Assembly (NCBI GenBank): GCA_030180075.1
Contig: JASNJN010000720.1
Span: 1-20,140 of the forward strand
Origin: Mikrocytos mackini
Lineage: Eukaryota > Endomyxa > Ascetosporea > Mikrocytida > Mikrocytiidae
Length of the DNA: 20,140 bases
Direction of reading: 5' to 3'
Part shown: one piece after another, positions 1 through 8,762 of the stretch
Layout of the letters: each line of letters starts with the position of its first letter
Numbering within the stretch: the stretch's first letter is position 1
Notes under the pieces: model-generated
Told to the model about the DNA's origin: nothing
The model's input: the letters and a program-made list of their open reading frames with translations, nothing else
Databases searched by the model: none
Translations under genes and position numbers: made by a program

Positions 1-128
1 CCAGACACGAGGAGTGCCGAGGGTGAATGCAGCTCCCAGGAAGATTCGGAACTAGAATCNTAAGTCACCAAGGGCTCAGTCAAATCCTGAAAACATTATT
101 CTTGAACGGGAACGACAAAACCTAGAGG

Positions 129-578
129 TTGTATAACACCATCACAAAGCTAATGTCAAAGTGGCATACATTGGTGGTGAACCTCGTAGGTCAATCTTCT
201 AGGATTGACATCAAACGCGGAATTTTTCAAGGAGACAAGATGTCACCAACATTGTTCTGCATAGCCTTAACTATATTAAGGACAAACCCGGAACCAACTC
301 CCACCAATGGAGATAGTCCGAAGTGGTCACGCAAAGTGTGTTACATGGACGACATTAAAATCTTCAGGAGCTCCGTTGCTGCACTCGATAACAGAGTCAG
401 CTCCATTCGTAAACTCGCTGAAGTCGTAGGACTCGAGATAAACAATGGAAAAAGCGGACTTGTAACCGATGGAAGCAGGAGGAGAATCAGATTCACTGAC
501 TCGCTCAGGAATTCCCCCCTCATATCGGAAAAGTCTAAAACGCATACAAGTACCTGGGATTTAAGCAGGTCTGGGTGA
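129..578 (+). pseudogene. R2/R4-like non-LTR retrotransposon reverse transcriptase, N-proximal fragment
   Basis: Fragment of the fingers and palm of a LINE reverse transcriptase, the enzyme that copies element RNA into DNA at the nicked target. Visible motifs are RGIFQGDKMSPTLFC (RT block 4, about residues 30-44) and the catalytic YMDD block near residue 73, followed by IKIF. The stretch VGLEINNGKSG is the next conserved block. The combination GIFQGD plus YMDD is typical of the R2/R4-type LINE group. The frame is closed upstream by a TAG at 123-125, so the true 5' part is missing or mutated; the listed start is only where the open frame begins. Homology moves to another frame near 540, where YKYLGFKQ (a conserved R2-type motif) is read from 545 on. 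The gene is therefore broken. Family assignment is firm; the exact clade is inference. Confidence 0.85.
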
Positions 579-1322
579 ATGGTACTACAACCAAAGACGA
601 GATAGAGCATGAAGCCATTAGAAGGATCCGCCAAATAGCGAGATCCAGGCTAACGCTCGTGAATATCGGGAAACAGATACGAAAAAGTGTCGCTCCCCTT
701 ATTCGATACATATCTCAAGCCGTTGAATGGAAAGTATCAGAACTTTCCCGGCTGAACAGACTGACACGGTGCCTGTTAAAGCGTAGAGGGTTAATCCCAT
801 ACCGCATAACAAATGCCCGATTATATGTCGATCCAACCAAATGGGGATTTGGTCTCCCCAACTTCATAGAAGAGGACTATATGGCCATATGTTCCACGCT
901 GCGGTATAATGCCGAATCAGTCGAGGAAGAAGCCACGATTCCCATTGAAGAACAAACCGCCTCCACGATGATCGTGACAGAACAGAGGATGATCGAGCAT
1001 GTGTTACACAATGCAACAGATCCAATCCATACAATCTCAGCGAATCTGGAAAGGCGAAGAAATGCAATTGCATTTGCAGGCCAGATGAACTGGGCCCATA
1101 AAACATCCTCGGAAGAAAGGCTTCTAATTAGAAGTACATTCCAGGAAAATTATGTAGCAAAGTGGAATGCCACAAAATTAAGGTCACCATTCCATACCGT
1201 AAGGAAGGACACAAAGACCTGCGTCGCAAAAAGCCATTTATGGTTGAAAAAACCTGGCTTATCCAGGAGAGACGTTAAACAGGCCCTCCTTCTCCAAGAT
1301 GGAATAGGCACACGACATATAT
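545..1322 (+). pseudogene. R2/R4-like retrotransposon, RT palm/thumb fragment, interrupted by MULE
   Basis: Continuation of the same polyprotein in another frame (+1/-1 shift near 540). It opens with YKYLGFKQ and contains the thumb-region motif RLYVDPTKWGFGLPNF, equivalent to the RLYLPR..GGRGL block of R2-type elements. It runs open to the border of the inserted MULE at 1322/1323, where a TAG belonging to the transposon (1325-1327) ends the frame. The downstream half resumes at 6390. Removing 5067 bases (transposon plus one 6-bp duplication) is a multiple of three and keeps the frame, so this part was open when the MULE inserted. Base composition is clearly richer in GC than the surrounding MULE DNA. 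Confidence 0.85.
1317..1322. repeat. Left target-site duplication of the MULE (ATATAT)
   Basis: Direct repeat of six bases, matching 6384-6389 on the other side of the element. Removing one copy with the element rejoins the LINE reading frame. Because ATATAT is low-complexity, four of the six bases could match by chance at neighbouring offsets. Confidence 0.55.
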
Positions 1323-1488
1323 TATAGGAACTAACTTTTCATAAAAATGTTTATTTTATTTCATAAATGTTAACATGTATATTATATCACTAGTTAATCA
1401 TTTGGTATTTATTAAGGAATATATAAATCACCCAGTTTTATTTTATAAGTGATTTTTTATTTTAAAATTTAAAATTCTTAGAAAGTAT
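1323..1488 (+). repeat. Left terminal inverted repeat of the MULE
   Basis: Begins TATAGGAACTAAC and ends TTCTTAGAAAGTAT. It is the reverse complement of 6217-6383 apart from one A in a run (five A here, six in the partner). The inner part carries the palindromic ATTTTAAAATTTAAAAT. Confidence 0.92.
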
Positions 1489-3707
1489 AGATGTTACACG
1501 AAGATGTCAGTTATTGTTGATGGGTATATATACTTTACGCTACAGGTCATGGTGCTATTAAAACGAGTCTATATGCAACTCACGATTCAATTACGTTGGA
1601 AATCATTGATCGTATGTAAATGTCGAAATAACATACAAAATCTAATTGGCATGATGATACTATAAAACTATATTTTTTTAGTAAATTGCTTGTTTCAAGC
1701 TATACACAAATGCTAAATTAAAAGAACATTTCTATATAAACCATTTAACTTTGCGAGTTTGTTGTTTTAGCTGTTTTAGTATACTATGTATTTTGTTTCT
1801 AAATAGTAGTCATGTATTATAATATCATTTCTTCTATGTTTGTAAAGTTTGTATTTGTTTATAGTTTTTAAAAATTAAAAATTGAAACACTGCTGCAGGA
1901 AAATATAGACAACTCTATCGAACGTTATCTCTTATAATGATAGCTTTTGTTTAGATACACCCTACCCACATCTTTAAAGTATCCCCCAACTTCTACAATC
2001 CTCTATTTACAACAAGAAAAGCTATCCTATCCAGGAACAATGGATTTAACGATTTGAACGTCATTATTCGCCCAATGACAAAGCATAGGCAAGTTCGTAT
2101 ATCATCATTCTCAGACAGATAGTATTAAATTAGCAAGCATAAACCATTCGGTTCCTGTCAAATTAAAACAATGTACAGCGTTTATTGAACTAAGCCCAAA
2201 CCCATAACATCAGACTATAAAACTTTAGCACTTGTATTGGAGTTTGGCTAGACTTAAGAAGCAGGATTTTAATAACTATATGGTAACAATATGATTTATT
2301 TTGACAGAAAACTCTATTGAACTACGCCATGTTAATAAAAGCATTTAAGGAGTATATATCAAGCCATATAAATATTAATTGAGGAAATTATTCCAGAGAT
2401 TTTGTAAGAAGAATTCAACTAACGATATTTATATTAAATGGACGAACGTTGGGCTGTTTCAGATAAAACAATATAAACAATGTAGCGAAGCGCAGAATTT
2501 AATAATTTAATTAAGATATTGATTAATATATAGTTGTATGTGTTTTATAAAAATTATTCTATATAAATTATCAAAAATATATAAACTTTAAAAATAATTT
2601 GTGTGTTTTTAATTAATTATTTATTTACAAAGAGTTAAATTTTGGTTAATCTGTTGTTTGTGTTTATTGAATCATATATCAAATCATTTTTGTGACATTT
2701 CTTTACTTTATTAAAATTCAGTTTTCTACACCACAGTGATATTAAAACCACATTGCTAAAAGTTTAATCAATACCTCTTGTCCTGATTTATACAAACCAC
2801 TTCTGTATACTAGAACCGGTATGAAGTCTAACACCATATATTTCCATACCCTTTGCCACATATGTACTATTCTAATTCCATTCCCAAATTACTATATTTT
2901 CAAAGCATATTATTTGTTTTAGGAAGAAGTCACTGTAAAAAATGTTTGTTTCTCAATTTAGAGTCCAATTCAAGAATTTAATGTTACCCTATCAGTAATT
3001 CTTGTCTATCTCTGTTGTCTTTACTTATTGTGGCTTATTTCTGTTCACCTCTATTTGTTTTCAATGGCTTATGGATGGTAATGTCTGTTTATATTTGTTC
3101 TTGTCAATCTATCTCTTTCTGGGTTGTTTATATTGTTCCTTGTGGTTTCATGATGTCCTAGTTTGTTTCGTTTCTAGCATGTTCGCTTCTGTTAGGTCTT
3201 TCTCGGTTCAGTTTGCTCTGGGTTTAAGTTATCGTGTCCTGTTTGTATCTCTTAGTTTCCACCTGTTCCCAATATTCTCCGTTTGCTTTGTAAATCTCTA
3301 TTAGTCTTATACAGTCCTATACAAGAAAATTTTAAATTTTAAAATTTTATATCGTTCAACAGAAGAATAACACAGGTATATGACTAACAGAAGCCTACTG
3401 TTTTATATAATCTTATTATTTGTGTTGATTATTTTTTGAAAGCTTGTATTGAGGGTTTTGTTCGTAAACGCTTAAATATTATATTACATATACAGGGACT
3501 AAATACGTACAATAGAACTATTATTAGACAAAATGTATTTAAATAGCACATTAATATGAATATAACAGAGTATGCATGTTTCATTTAAAAATTAGGCCTA
3601 AAAGGCTGGGAAAGGCTAATTCCGATAAATATTTATTAAAACGAACAACTTATTTATGCATCGGTCTTGTAGAAATAAACTTGCCAACTATTTAAGTGTT
3701 AGTCTTG
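1489..3707. other. Non-coding 2.2-kb segment inside the MULE
   Basis: Lies between the left TIR and the transposase stop codon. Open frames are short; the longest (3002-3304, +) encodes a Cys/Phe/Leu-rich hydrophobic string from a T/C-rich tract and resembles no family I know. I see no tandem repeat, RNA gene or second transposon protein. The size is unusual for a 3' flank, so captured foreign DNA is possible but not shown. Confidence 0.5.
3632..3637 (-). promoter_or_regulatory. Candidate polyadenylation signal (AATAAA) of the MULE transposase
   Basis: AATAAA on the - strand about 70 bases past the stop codon of the transposase. The position is right, but the hexamer is common in DNA this AT-rich. 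Confidence 0.35.
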
Positions 3708-6218
3708 TTATTTTTGTTTTACCTTTGGTCTTTTAAACAGGGACTTTCGTTGTTTCAAAGGTTTGGTCATCATTTCCTTCTGTTTAGGCTCAGTAAACGG
3801 CTGCGTGTTGCATTTAAAAGGCTGTACCGAATCAACAAATCTAATTTTTGCCTCAATATCAGTTAGGTATTCGATCGACTCGGTCTTTTCAAGCTTTTCA
3901 AGTAGACTTTCAAAATGTTCTTTTATTTTGTCGATTTTATTGGCCCTTTCTCTTTTAAATTGGGGTTTAGTTTCTTTGCTATCCATAATATCGTTAGATT
4001 GAGAACTTATTGTTACGGCGTATTTATTGTTGGTCATACTATCGGAGGGTAGAAGGAGGTGTTTTCTTAACCTGTTGTTATGATCTGAACTTACTCTTGA
4101 ACTTGTCTGCTTATTTGATCGTGTAACAGAAGAACCGGGATCTGTAAGTTCCTTATGTTGTTTTTTCTCCTCAATACTTAACATGTCTTGTCCAACAGTG
4201 ATATCAAGAGTAATATTCCGCCTTTGGTTTAGATTGTCTCCAGATACTCTGTTAGAGTTGTTGTTATTGATAATGGTATCTTTCTGTTTGTCAATATTTT
4301 TAGTTTTTAATTTTTCAAACCCCGATGTTGGGTTTTTAGAATTTAATTGATCAATGTCTCCATTCCTATAAAACAATGTGTGCACTTTGTGGATGTGTTT
4401 GCACATTTCCTTCTTTATTAAGAAGGATAAGCACGTACATATGTATCTGTCTTTACAGATACCACATCCACGACACATATATTGACAATTTCCGCAACAT
4501 CCTGTACAGCTACCTTTCTTGATTCTGTATTTTTTGTAATGAACTACCTGGCCTATTTTTTTAAATTTCTTATCTACCAAAGTATAACTCACTTTATGTT
4601 TCTTGTACGCCACTTTTTCGCGATAGCCCATATATTCCTTATTGTTATACAGTGTAGAAAGATACTCGTTCATAGCTCGTGTAGAATCGTAGTTAAACAG
4701 ACTGTATATGAGAAAGTCAAGCCTGTGGTTAGAATGTCTTTTGAGATGTAGATTTTTTAGAACGTTGTGAAAACTTTCTGTGAACATGTTGGTGTTAAGT
4801 TCAATATCACACCTTGCATAACATGCCCACTTCTTCACATCATTACTGTAATACTGTATAAAGTAGTTGTTAAAATTTTTAGCTTTCAGAAATGTAAAAT
4901 TTAAAAATAATTGAAGCTTTTTCTTGAAGTCAGATTCATTTGTTATTTTACAAAGGCCCTCGAACTTATTTTCTATTTCAGTTCGTACATCTGAATCCTT
5001 AACTTTTGCATATATATTTTTAACTATTGCCCGTTTTACATGCCAAATACAAAATATCCAGCGGATATCAAAATTGATGTTTCTCTCCCAGCTGTTTTTG
5101 TATACCGGGGACATGTCACTCATAATTATAACGGGCGTCGTTGGAATATTATTGTTACGGGAAAACTTTTCGAGGACATAGCTTATTGTTTTTTCTGAGT
5201 CGCTGTCAGTTATAATCCAAAGGATAGGAAGGAATCTTTGGCGACGTGTGAGTACTGCGAATGTTATTAGAGTGTAATTGTACACATTTGTAGAATGTGT
5301 TGAGTCTGCTAGGATATAAGAAGAGTTTTCTTTTTTAAAAGTTAAATTCTGAGATTTTGTTTGAAAGGCCAGAATGAAGTGTTCTGTTATCTCCGGTCTT
5401 CCAAGGCAAACCACACCTTTTTCTTTGTATAGGAATTGTTGTAAGTATGACAGATCATTGAAGTGCTCCAAAATGGCTTGGCAGTTTTTAAAGTCTTCTT
5501 TATGAAACCGTTTGAAAGTACTGAGTTCGGTTCTGAGATATCTTAGATAATTTTTTGTTATAAGCTGTTTTTTAGTTACATTTTGAGAATCAAAATTCTT
5601 TGCAATTTTGTTATGTATAGTGTCTATGGAAATCCCCTGTTGAAGTTCGGACATATAATGTCCTTTATCTTGTTTTGCAAGTCTCATTTTACTTAACATG
5701 GGTTCATGATTATGGGAATCGTAATATACTATAGTTGTACGGTTCCCATTTTTAATTTGCTTTATAAAACAACTACATTGCGTGTTATATTTGTATGTAC
5801 TGCAAATAAAATAAGAAGTAACCCCTTCATTTACGTCTTTTGGGGAAGTACTCTTTATGAAGCTATATTGACCATCGTTCAATATGGATAGAAAAAACTT
5901 TGAAGAATTTATAATGTCCTCGCTTTCATATACTTTGAAGCTGTGTTTATCCTTATGCAACTTGATAATATGATTAACTAAAACAAGATAATGTTTAGAT
6001 GAGTAGTTACACATGTTGCAAGCATATTTCTTAAATTGAGGTTTGTGTTTCTTACTGACATGGTTATATAATGACTGTTTTGATTTGTAAGTCTTTAGTT
6101 CCTCAGTGCATTGATTGCATTTGTAACGAAGTTGGGCTTGGATTTTGGAGGTTTTAGTGTTGTCTGTAAATTGTTTGTTTGTGGGAGGCTCTATGAAAGT
6201 ATTACTACGAGTCTTCAT
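3708..6218 (-). CDS. MULE transposase, intact, 836 aa
   Basis: DDE transposase that would cut and paste the element. Two C2H2 fingers lie at the N end (C34/C37/H53/H58 and C67/C70/H83/H88). A WRKY/GCM1- or FLYWCH-like zinc module follows (C139, C148/C150, H169-N-H171). The MULE catalytic core shows D305 in LADSTH, D368 in IMSD, the family CxWH motif as C390-I-W-H393, and E481 in MFTESFHN. Next is a cysteine cluster (C571-C588) running into a SWIM finger (C594-T-C596, C606-K-H608). The tail is polar and ends in a charged, probably coiled-coil helix (about 755-795) and a basic end. Length is normal for an autonomous MULE. The start is the ATG at the inner TIR border. No stop or frameshift is seen and all catalytic residues are present. 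Nuclear DNA binding by the fingers is inferred. Confidence 0.92.
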   Translation of the reverse strand: MKTRSNTFIEPPTNKQFTDNTKTSKIQAQLRYKCNQCTEELKTYKSKQSLYNHVSKKHKPQFKKYACNMCNYSSKHYLVLVNHIIKLHKDKHSFKVYESEDIINSSKFFLSILNDGQYSFIKSTSPKDVNEGVTSYFICSTYKYNTQCSCFIKQIKNGNRTTIVYYDSHNHEPMLSKMRLAKQDKGHYMSELQQGISIDTIHNKIAKNFDSQNVTKKQLITKNYLRYLRTELSTFKRFHKEDFKNCQAILEHFNDLSYLQQFLYKEKGVVCLGRPEITEHFILAFQTKSQNLTFKKENSSYILADSTHSTNVYNYTLITFAVLTRRQRFLPILWIITDSDSEKTISYVLEKFSRNNNIPTTPVIIMSDMSPVYKNSWERNINFDIRWIFCIWHVKRAIVKNIYAKVKDSDVRTEIENKFEGLCKITNESDFKKKLQLFLNFTFLKAKNFNNYFIQYYSNDVKKWACYARCDIELNTNMFTESFHNVLKNLHLKRHSNHRLDFLIYSLFNYDSTRAMNEYLSTLYNNKEYMGYREKVAYKKHKVSYTLVDKKFKKIGQVVHYKKYRIKKGSCTGCCGNCQYMCRGCGICKDRYICTCLSFLIKKEMCKHIHKVHTLFYRNGDIDQLNSKNPTSGFEKLKTKNIDKQKDTIINNNNSNRVSGDNLNQRRNITLDITVGQDMLSIEEKKQHKELTDPGSSVTRSNKQTSSRVSSDHNNRLRKHLLLPSDSMTNNKYAVTISSQSNDIMDSKETKPQFKRERANKIDKIKEHFESLLEKLEKTESIEYLTDIEAKIRFVDSVQPFKCNTQPFTEPKQKEMMTKPLKQRKSLFKRPKVKQK

Positions 6219-6383
6219 ACTTTCTAAGAATTTTAAATTTTAAAATAAAAAATCACTTATAAAATAAAACTGGGTGATTTATATATTCCTTAATAAATAC
6301 CAAATGATTAACTAGTGATATAATATACATGTTAACATTTATGAAATAAAATAAACATTTTTTATGAAAAGTTAGTTCCTATA
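6217..6383 (-). repeat. Right terminal inverted repeat of the MULE, reaching the transposase start codon
   Basis: Reverse complement of 1323-1488. Its inner end runs into the ATG of the transposase (6216-6218 on the - strand), so the whole 5' leader and probably the promoter lie inside the repeat. The left repeat has the same bases up to GTAT but reads TAG instead of TGA there, so it has no start codon. Confidence 0.9.
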
Positions 6384-6389
6384 ATATAT
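6384..6389. repeat. Right target-site duplication of the MULE (ATATAT)
   Basis: Partner of the repeat at 1317-1322, directly outside the right inverted repeat. LINE sequence resumes at 6390 in the frame used upstream. Confidence 0.55.
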
Positions 6390-7240
6390 GTTATGTTGGA
6401 ATAGGCCAACACAGATCATGGCAAAAAGTCACCAATCCTTCTACATCGGACATGTGTCGCAGATGTTTGAAGCAAAAGGAGACAATAGCCCATGTGCTAG
6501 GGGGATGCCCCGCTATTCCGTTCAACCTATTGAAGGCACGGCATGATGCAGTTGTACTGCAAATAGCTAACGAAATCATAACCTTCCATAGGTTAGGGGA
6601 CAAACTATCCCTATATGACACTGGAAACCGTGTATCCAGAAACTCTAACGATTTCAAGTTAATCCTTGATCAAAGAGTAACGATTGTCGGAGACAAGCAC
6701 AAAACCGTGCAAATGCCGGACATAATGTGCATCGACAAAAAGCGAAAGAGAATAACCATCATAGAAGTTGGTATCTCCGCTGAAGACCTAGCTTCCATAA
6801 AAGATGAAGAAAAAACCAAAAAGTATCTTAAAGCAGCTAGGATGCTGGGAAAAATATACAAAGGTTACAAGGCCCAGTGTCAAGCTATTGTAATGGGCCA
6901 ACTAGGAGTGATTTCATGGGCAACTAATCTTACCATTATCAAAACAAGAAAGAGTACCTTAACTAAAAAGAACGACACTCTTCCAAAAAGACATTCTGAC
7001 GAGTTAATCACTAAGATTCTCAATATCACCATCAAAGGTTCAATAGGAATCTACAGACGGTTTATGTCAGACGCTCCCACACCGAAAGTGGAAACGAGAA
7101 ATAGACTCCCGGCGATATACGCCAAAAGACTAGAGAAGTTGAAGAAATCCAGTTCGAAGACGACAAAGTCACCAAGAGAACAAATTTTAAACCCTAGAAG
7201 CTTATTAAGAGCTCAAGGATTAAAGTCCTGCAAGTTATAA
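6390..7240 (+). pseudogene. R2/R4-like retrotransposon, zinc knuckle and restriction-like endonuclease, C-terminal part
   Basis: C-terminal part of the LINE polyprotein, open from the MULE border to its TAA. Counting from the ATG at 6452, residues C2/C5/H14/C19 form the CCHC knuckle of this LINE group (CRRC, then HVLGGCP, followed by RH at 30-31). The restriction-like endonuclease that nicks the target for target-primed reverse transcription shows PD at 89-90, E105 in IIEVGI, and the downstream lysine/tyrosine motif KTKKYLKAARML near 121-132. The chain ends in a basic tail (KSCKL). The sequence from 6390 is in frame with the fragment ending at 1322. The part itself has no visible lesion, but the full gene is dead because of the upstream frameshift and the insertion. 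Confidence 0.87.
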
Positions 7241-7862
7241 AAATAACTATTAAAAAAAATAAAATGAATAATAAATTCATATTAAAAAAAATAAATGCAG
7301 GCAGGGAATAGGGTAACCCCAAGTAGTGAAACTTGTACGGGTGGCAAAGCTTTGTCTTTGTGCGGAAAGGACGTAAGTCTGGTGGTGGACTTTGTGCCTT
7401 TAGGAAATAACTGGTTTTTAAATTTGGGGAAATTTTAATGGGATTTGTGATAGATAAAGAGGACGGTTAATATGTAATTAAATTTATTAATAACGTTTAA
7501 CCTTTTAAAAAAATCAATCACATGGTGCATCATTATCAGGGCTCCCGGAAGTTTTTTTAAAATTTATTTGCAAATTACCCTCAAAACATGCATTATTTAC
7601 ACCAAATTGACTCTAAAACACGGGTCGTAAAGTGTGGTGCCATGGCAAGAAATAATATAGAGCAATGTGTTGTATTTCTGGGGTCACATGGTAAAAATAA
7701 AATTCGTAATAAATTATAACATCGATACTGTAGGTATGAGCTGTGAGGTTAGTTTCTAAAGAATTTAAAAAGTTAAATTTATTTGATTTTAAGGGGATAA
7801 CACCCCGAGCTTCTGAATTAGTATGCATTGACTATATGTAGCCAATGCATCCACTCTACACC
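7241..7862. other. LINE 3' tail and unassigned intergenic DNA
   Basis: Directly after the LINE stop come short A runs with AATAAA at 7258-7263 and further A-rich motifs to about 7296, which suits a LINE 3' end. About 7297-7420 is richer in GC and may be more of the 3' untranslated region. A lone CAGGGCTCCCGGAAG at 7537 looks like a hAT terminus but has no partner in the window. No gene is seen. Confidence 0.4.
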
Positions 7863-8043
7863 TCATGTCTTAAGTTTCTTAGTACCATACTCAGAAACCC
7901 TGCCAACCAATCTTCTCGGCCATCTTTTATTATTTTCAAGTGTAATGGCCGATCTTGAGGTAGCTTTGACTTTGAACGGACCTTTAAATTTTCCAGGCGC
8001 TGTTTTTATGTGAACCTCGTTGCCGGATTTGTATTGTTTTCAT
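7863..8043 (-). pseudogene. Retroelement integrase C-terminal remnant (GPY/F-like module)
   Basis: On the - strand a 55-60-codon open stretch reads KSGNEVHIKTAPGKFKGPFK, then VKATSRSAITLE and RWPRRLVGRV, ending in TGA at 7863-7865. The order GxxVxIK, GKFKGPF and a closing RW...R.. is that of the small domain at the end of Ty3/Gypsy-type integrases. Nothing of the catalytic core remains upstream: an in-frame TGA closes the frame just above, and beyond it lies MULE sequence. It is an orphan scrap, probably joined to the MULE remnant by rearrangement. Family level is an inference from the short motif. Confidence 0.5.
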
Positions 8044-8343
8044 TTTACTGCCCTACATAAGTCGTGATTTCTNNTCNTAGCTTGTCGTATATGATTGGGT
8101 GGTTGTGTGATAAAACATAGGACAGAATATATTTGTTATTTTTCGTGGTTTCTATGGTGTAATTTGAAGAACAAGTGAGTTTGTTACCCTCTATAAAATT
8201 GCATCTGAAGTATGTTCGCGTAATGTTTTTATTTTGTTTTTTCCCGGAAATCTGTTTGTAATTATGTATGGCATTTACTAGATTGTTTTCAATAAAATTC
8301 TGTAAATTGCACATGGAGTCAAAAGTTGTGGTTTGTACTGGGG

Positions 8344-8351
8344 AGACTGAG
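8344..8351. repeat. Left 8-bp target duplication (AGACTGAG) of hAT MITE copy 1
   Basis: Exact match to 8755-8762. It interrupts the zinc-finger region of the second MULE transposase. Confidence 0.93.
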
Positions 8352-8754
8352 CAGGGTTGTAAGGTAAAAACCACCTGGTTTTTACCACCCTGGTAAAAAC
8401 CGGATATTACCGTCATGTCATAAACCTTTTTGACGTTTTACCCGGCATAAACCTAAAATTTGGTAGGAACTAATTTTTGGAAGATTTTGGGGATAAAATT
8501 TTCGATTATTAGCAAATTTTTATTTTAATATTTTATTGCTTTGATTTTGGAGATTTTTGATTTTTCAGGAAATATTTTATTTCTAATCTCCTGAGATTAC
8601 GTTAAGTAATTCCAACTGAGATTATTTTTGGAATTTTTAAAATATTTTCAAAATATAAATTTTTGAGGTTTTTGACATGGTTTAATCCGGTTTATACCGG
8701 TTAAAACCCATGTCATGTCATAAAGGGTTTATGCCTGTCATAAACGCAACCCTG
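8352..8754. mobile_element. hAT-type MITE, copy 1 (403 bp)
   Basis: Termini CAGGGTTG and CAACCCTG are perfect inverted repeats, flanked by the 8-bp duplication AGACTGAG (8344-8351 and 8755-8762). CAGGG termini with 8-bp duplications are the hAT hallmark. The inside has no coding capacity and holds GGTTTTTACC and CCGGTTTAAACC-like subterminal repeats. Its left end, reverse-complemented, matches the right end of the MITE at 10860-11272 over about 37 bases with one mismatch, so the two belong to one family in opposite orientation. Confidence 0.93.
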
Positions 8755-8762
8755 AGACTGAG
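8755..8762. repeat. Right 8-bp target duplication (AGACTGAG) of hAT MITE copy 1
   Basis: Exact match to 8344-8351, directly after the terminal CAACCCTG. Confidence 0.93.

Larger units (their letters stand above)
1323..6383 (-). mobile_element. Complete Mutator-like element (MULE) with near-identical TIRs
   Basis: A 5061-bp DNA transposon inserted in the R2-like LINE. It is bounded by inverted repeats of about 166 bp (1323-1488 and 6217-6383) that I align end to end with only a one-base length difference in an A/T run. It is flanked by an exact ATATAT direct repeat (1317-1322 and 6384-6389). The borders lie in a partly palindromic AT run, so they can shift by a base or two. The single large gene is an intact 836-codon transposase on the - strand (3708-6218). 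The other 2.2 kb (1489-3707) is non-coding. Near-identical TIRs and an intact gene indicate a recent insertion and possible activity (inference). MULEs usually make 8-11-bp duplications, so the 6-bp repeat is a little short. Confidence 0.9.

Noticed and set aside
3002-3304. 100-codon + strand frame rich in Phe, Leu, Cys and Ser
   Set aside because: Looks like a membrane protein only because the tract is T/C-rich; no family motif and no support, so treated as chance.
3324-3349. Palindromic AAAATTTTAAATTTTAAAATTTT run like the inner TIR motif
   Set aside because: Low-complexity A/T string; no TIR sequence follows it.
4482-5891. Several + strand frames of 60-90 codons
   Set aside because: Opposite-strand shadows of the intact MULE transposase.
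7241-7420. Possible rDNA or RNA gene because of its higher GC
   Set aside because: I could not match it to rRNA near known R2/R4 sites or fold it as a tRNA.
7537-7551. CAGGGCTCCCGGAAG, resembling a hAT terminus
   Set aside because: No inverted partner and no flanking 8-bp duplication in the window.
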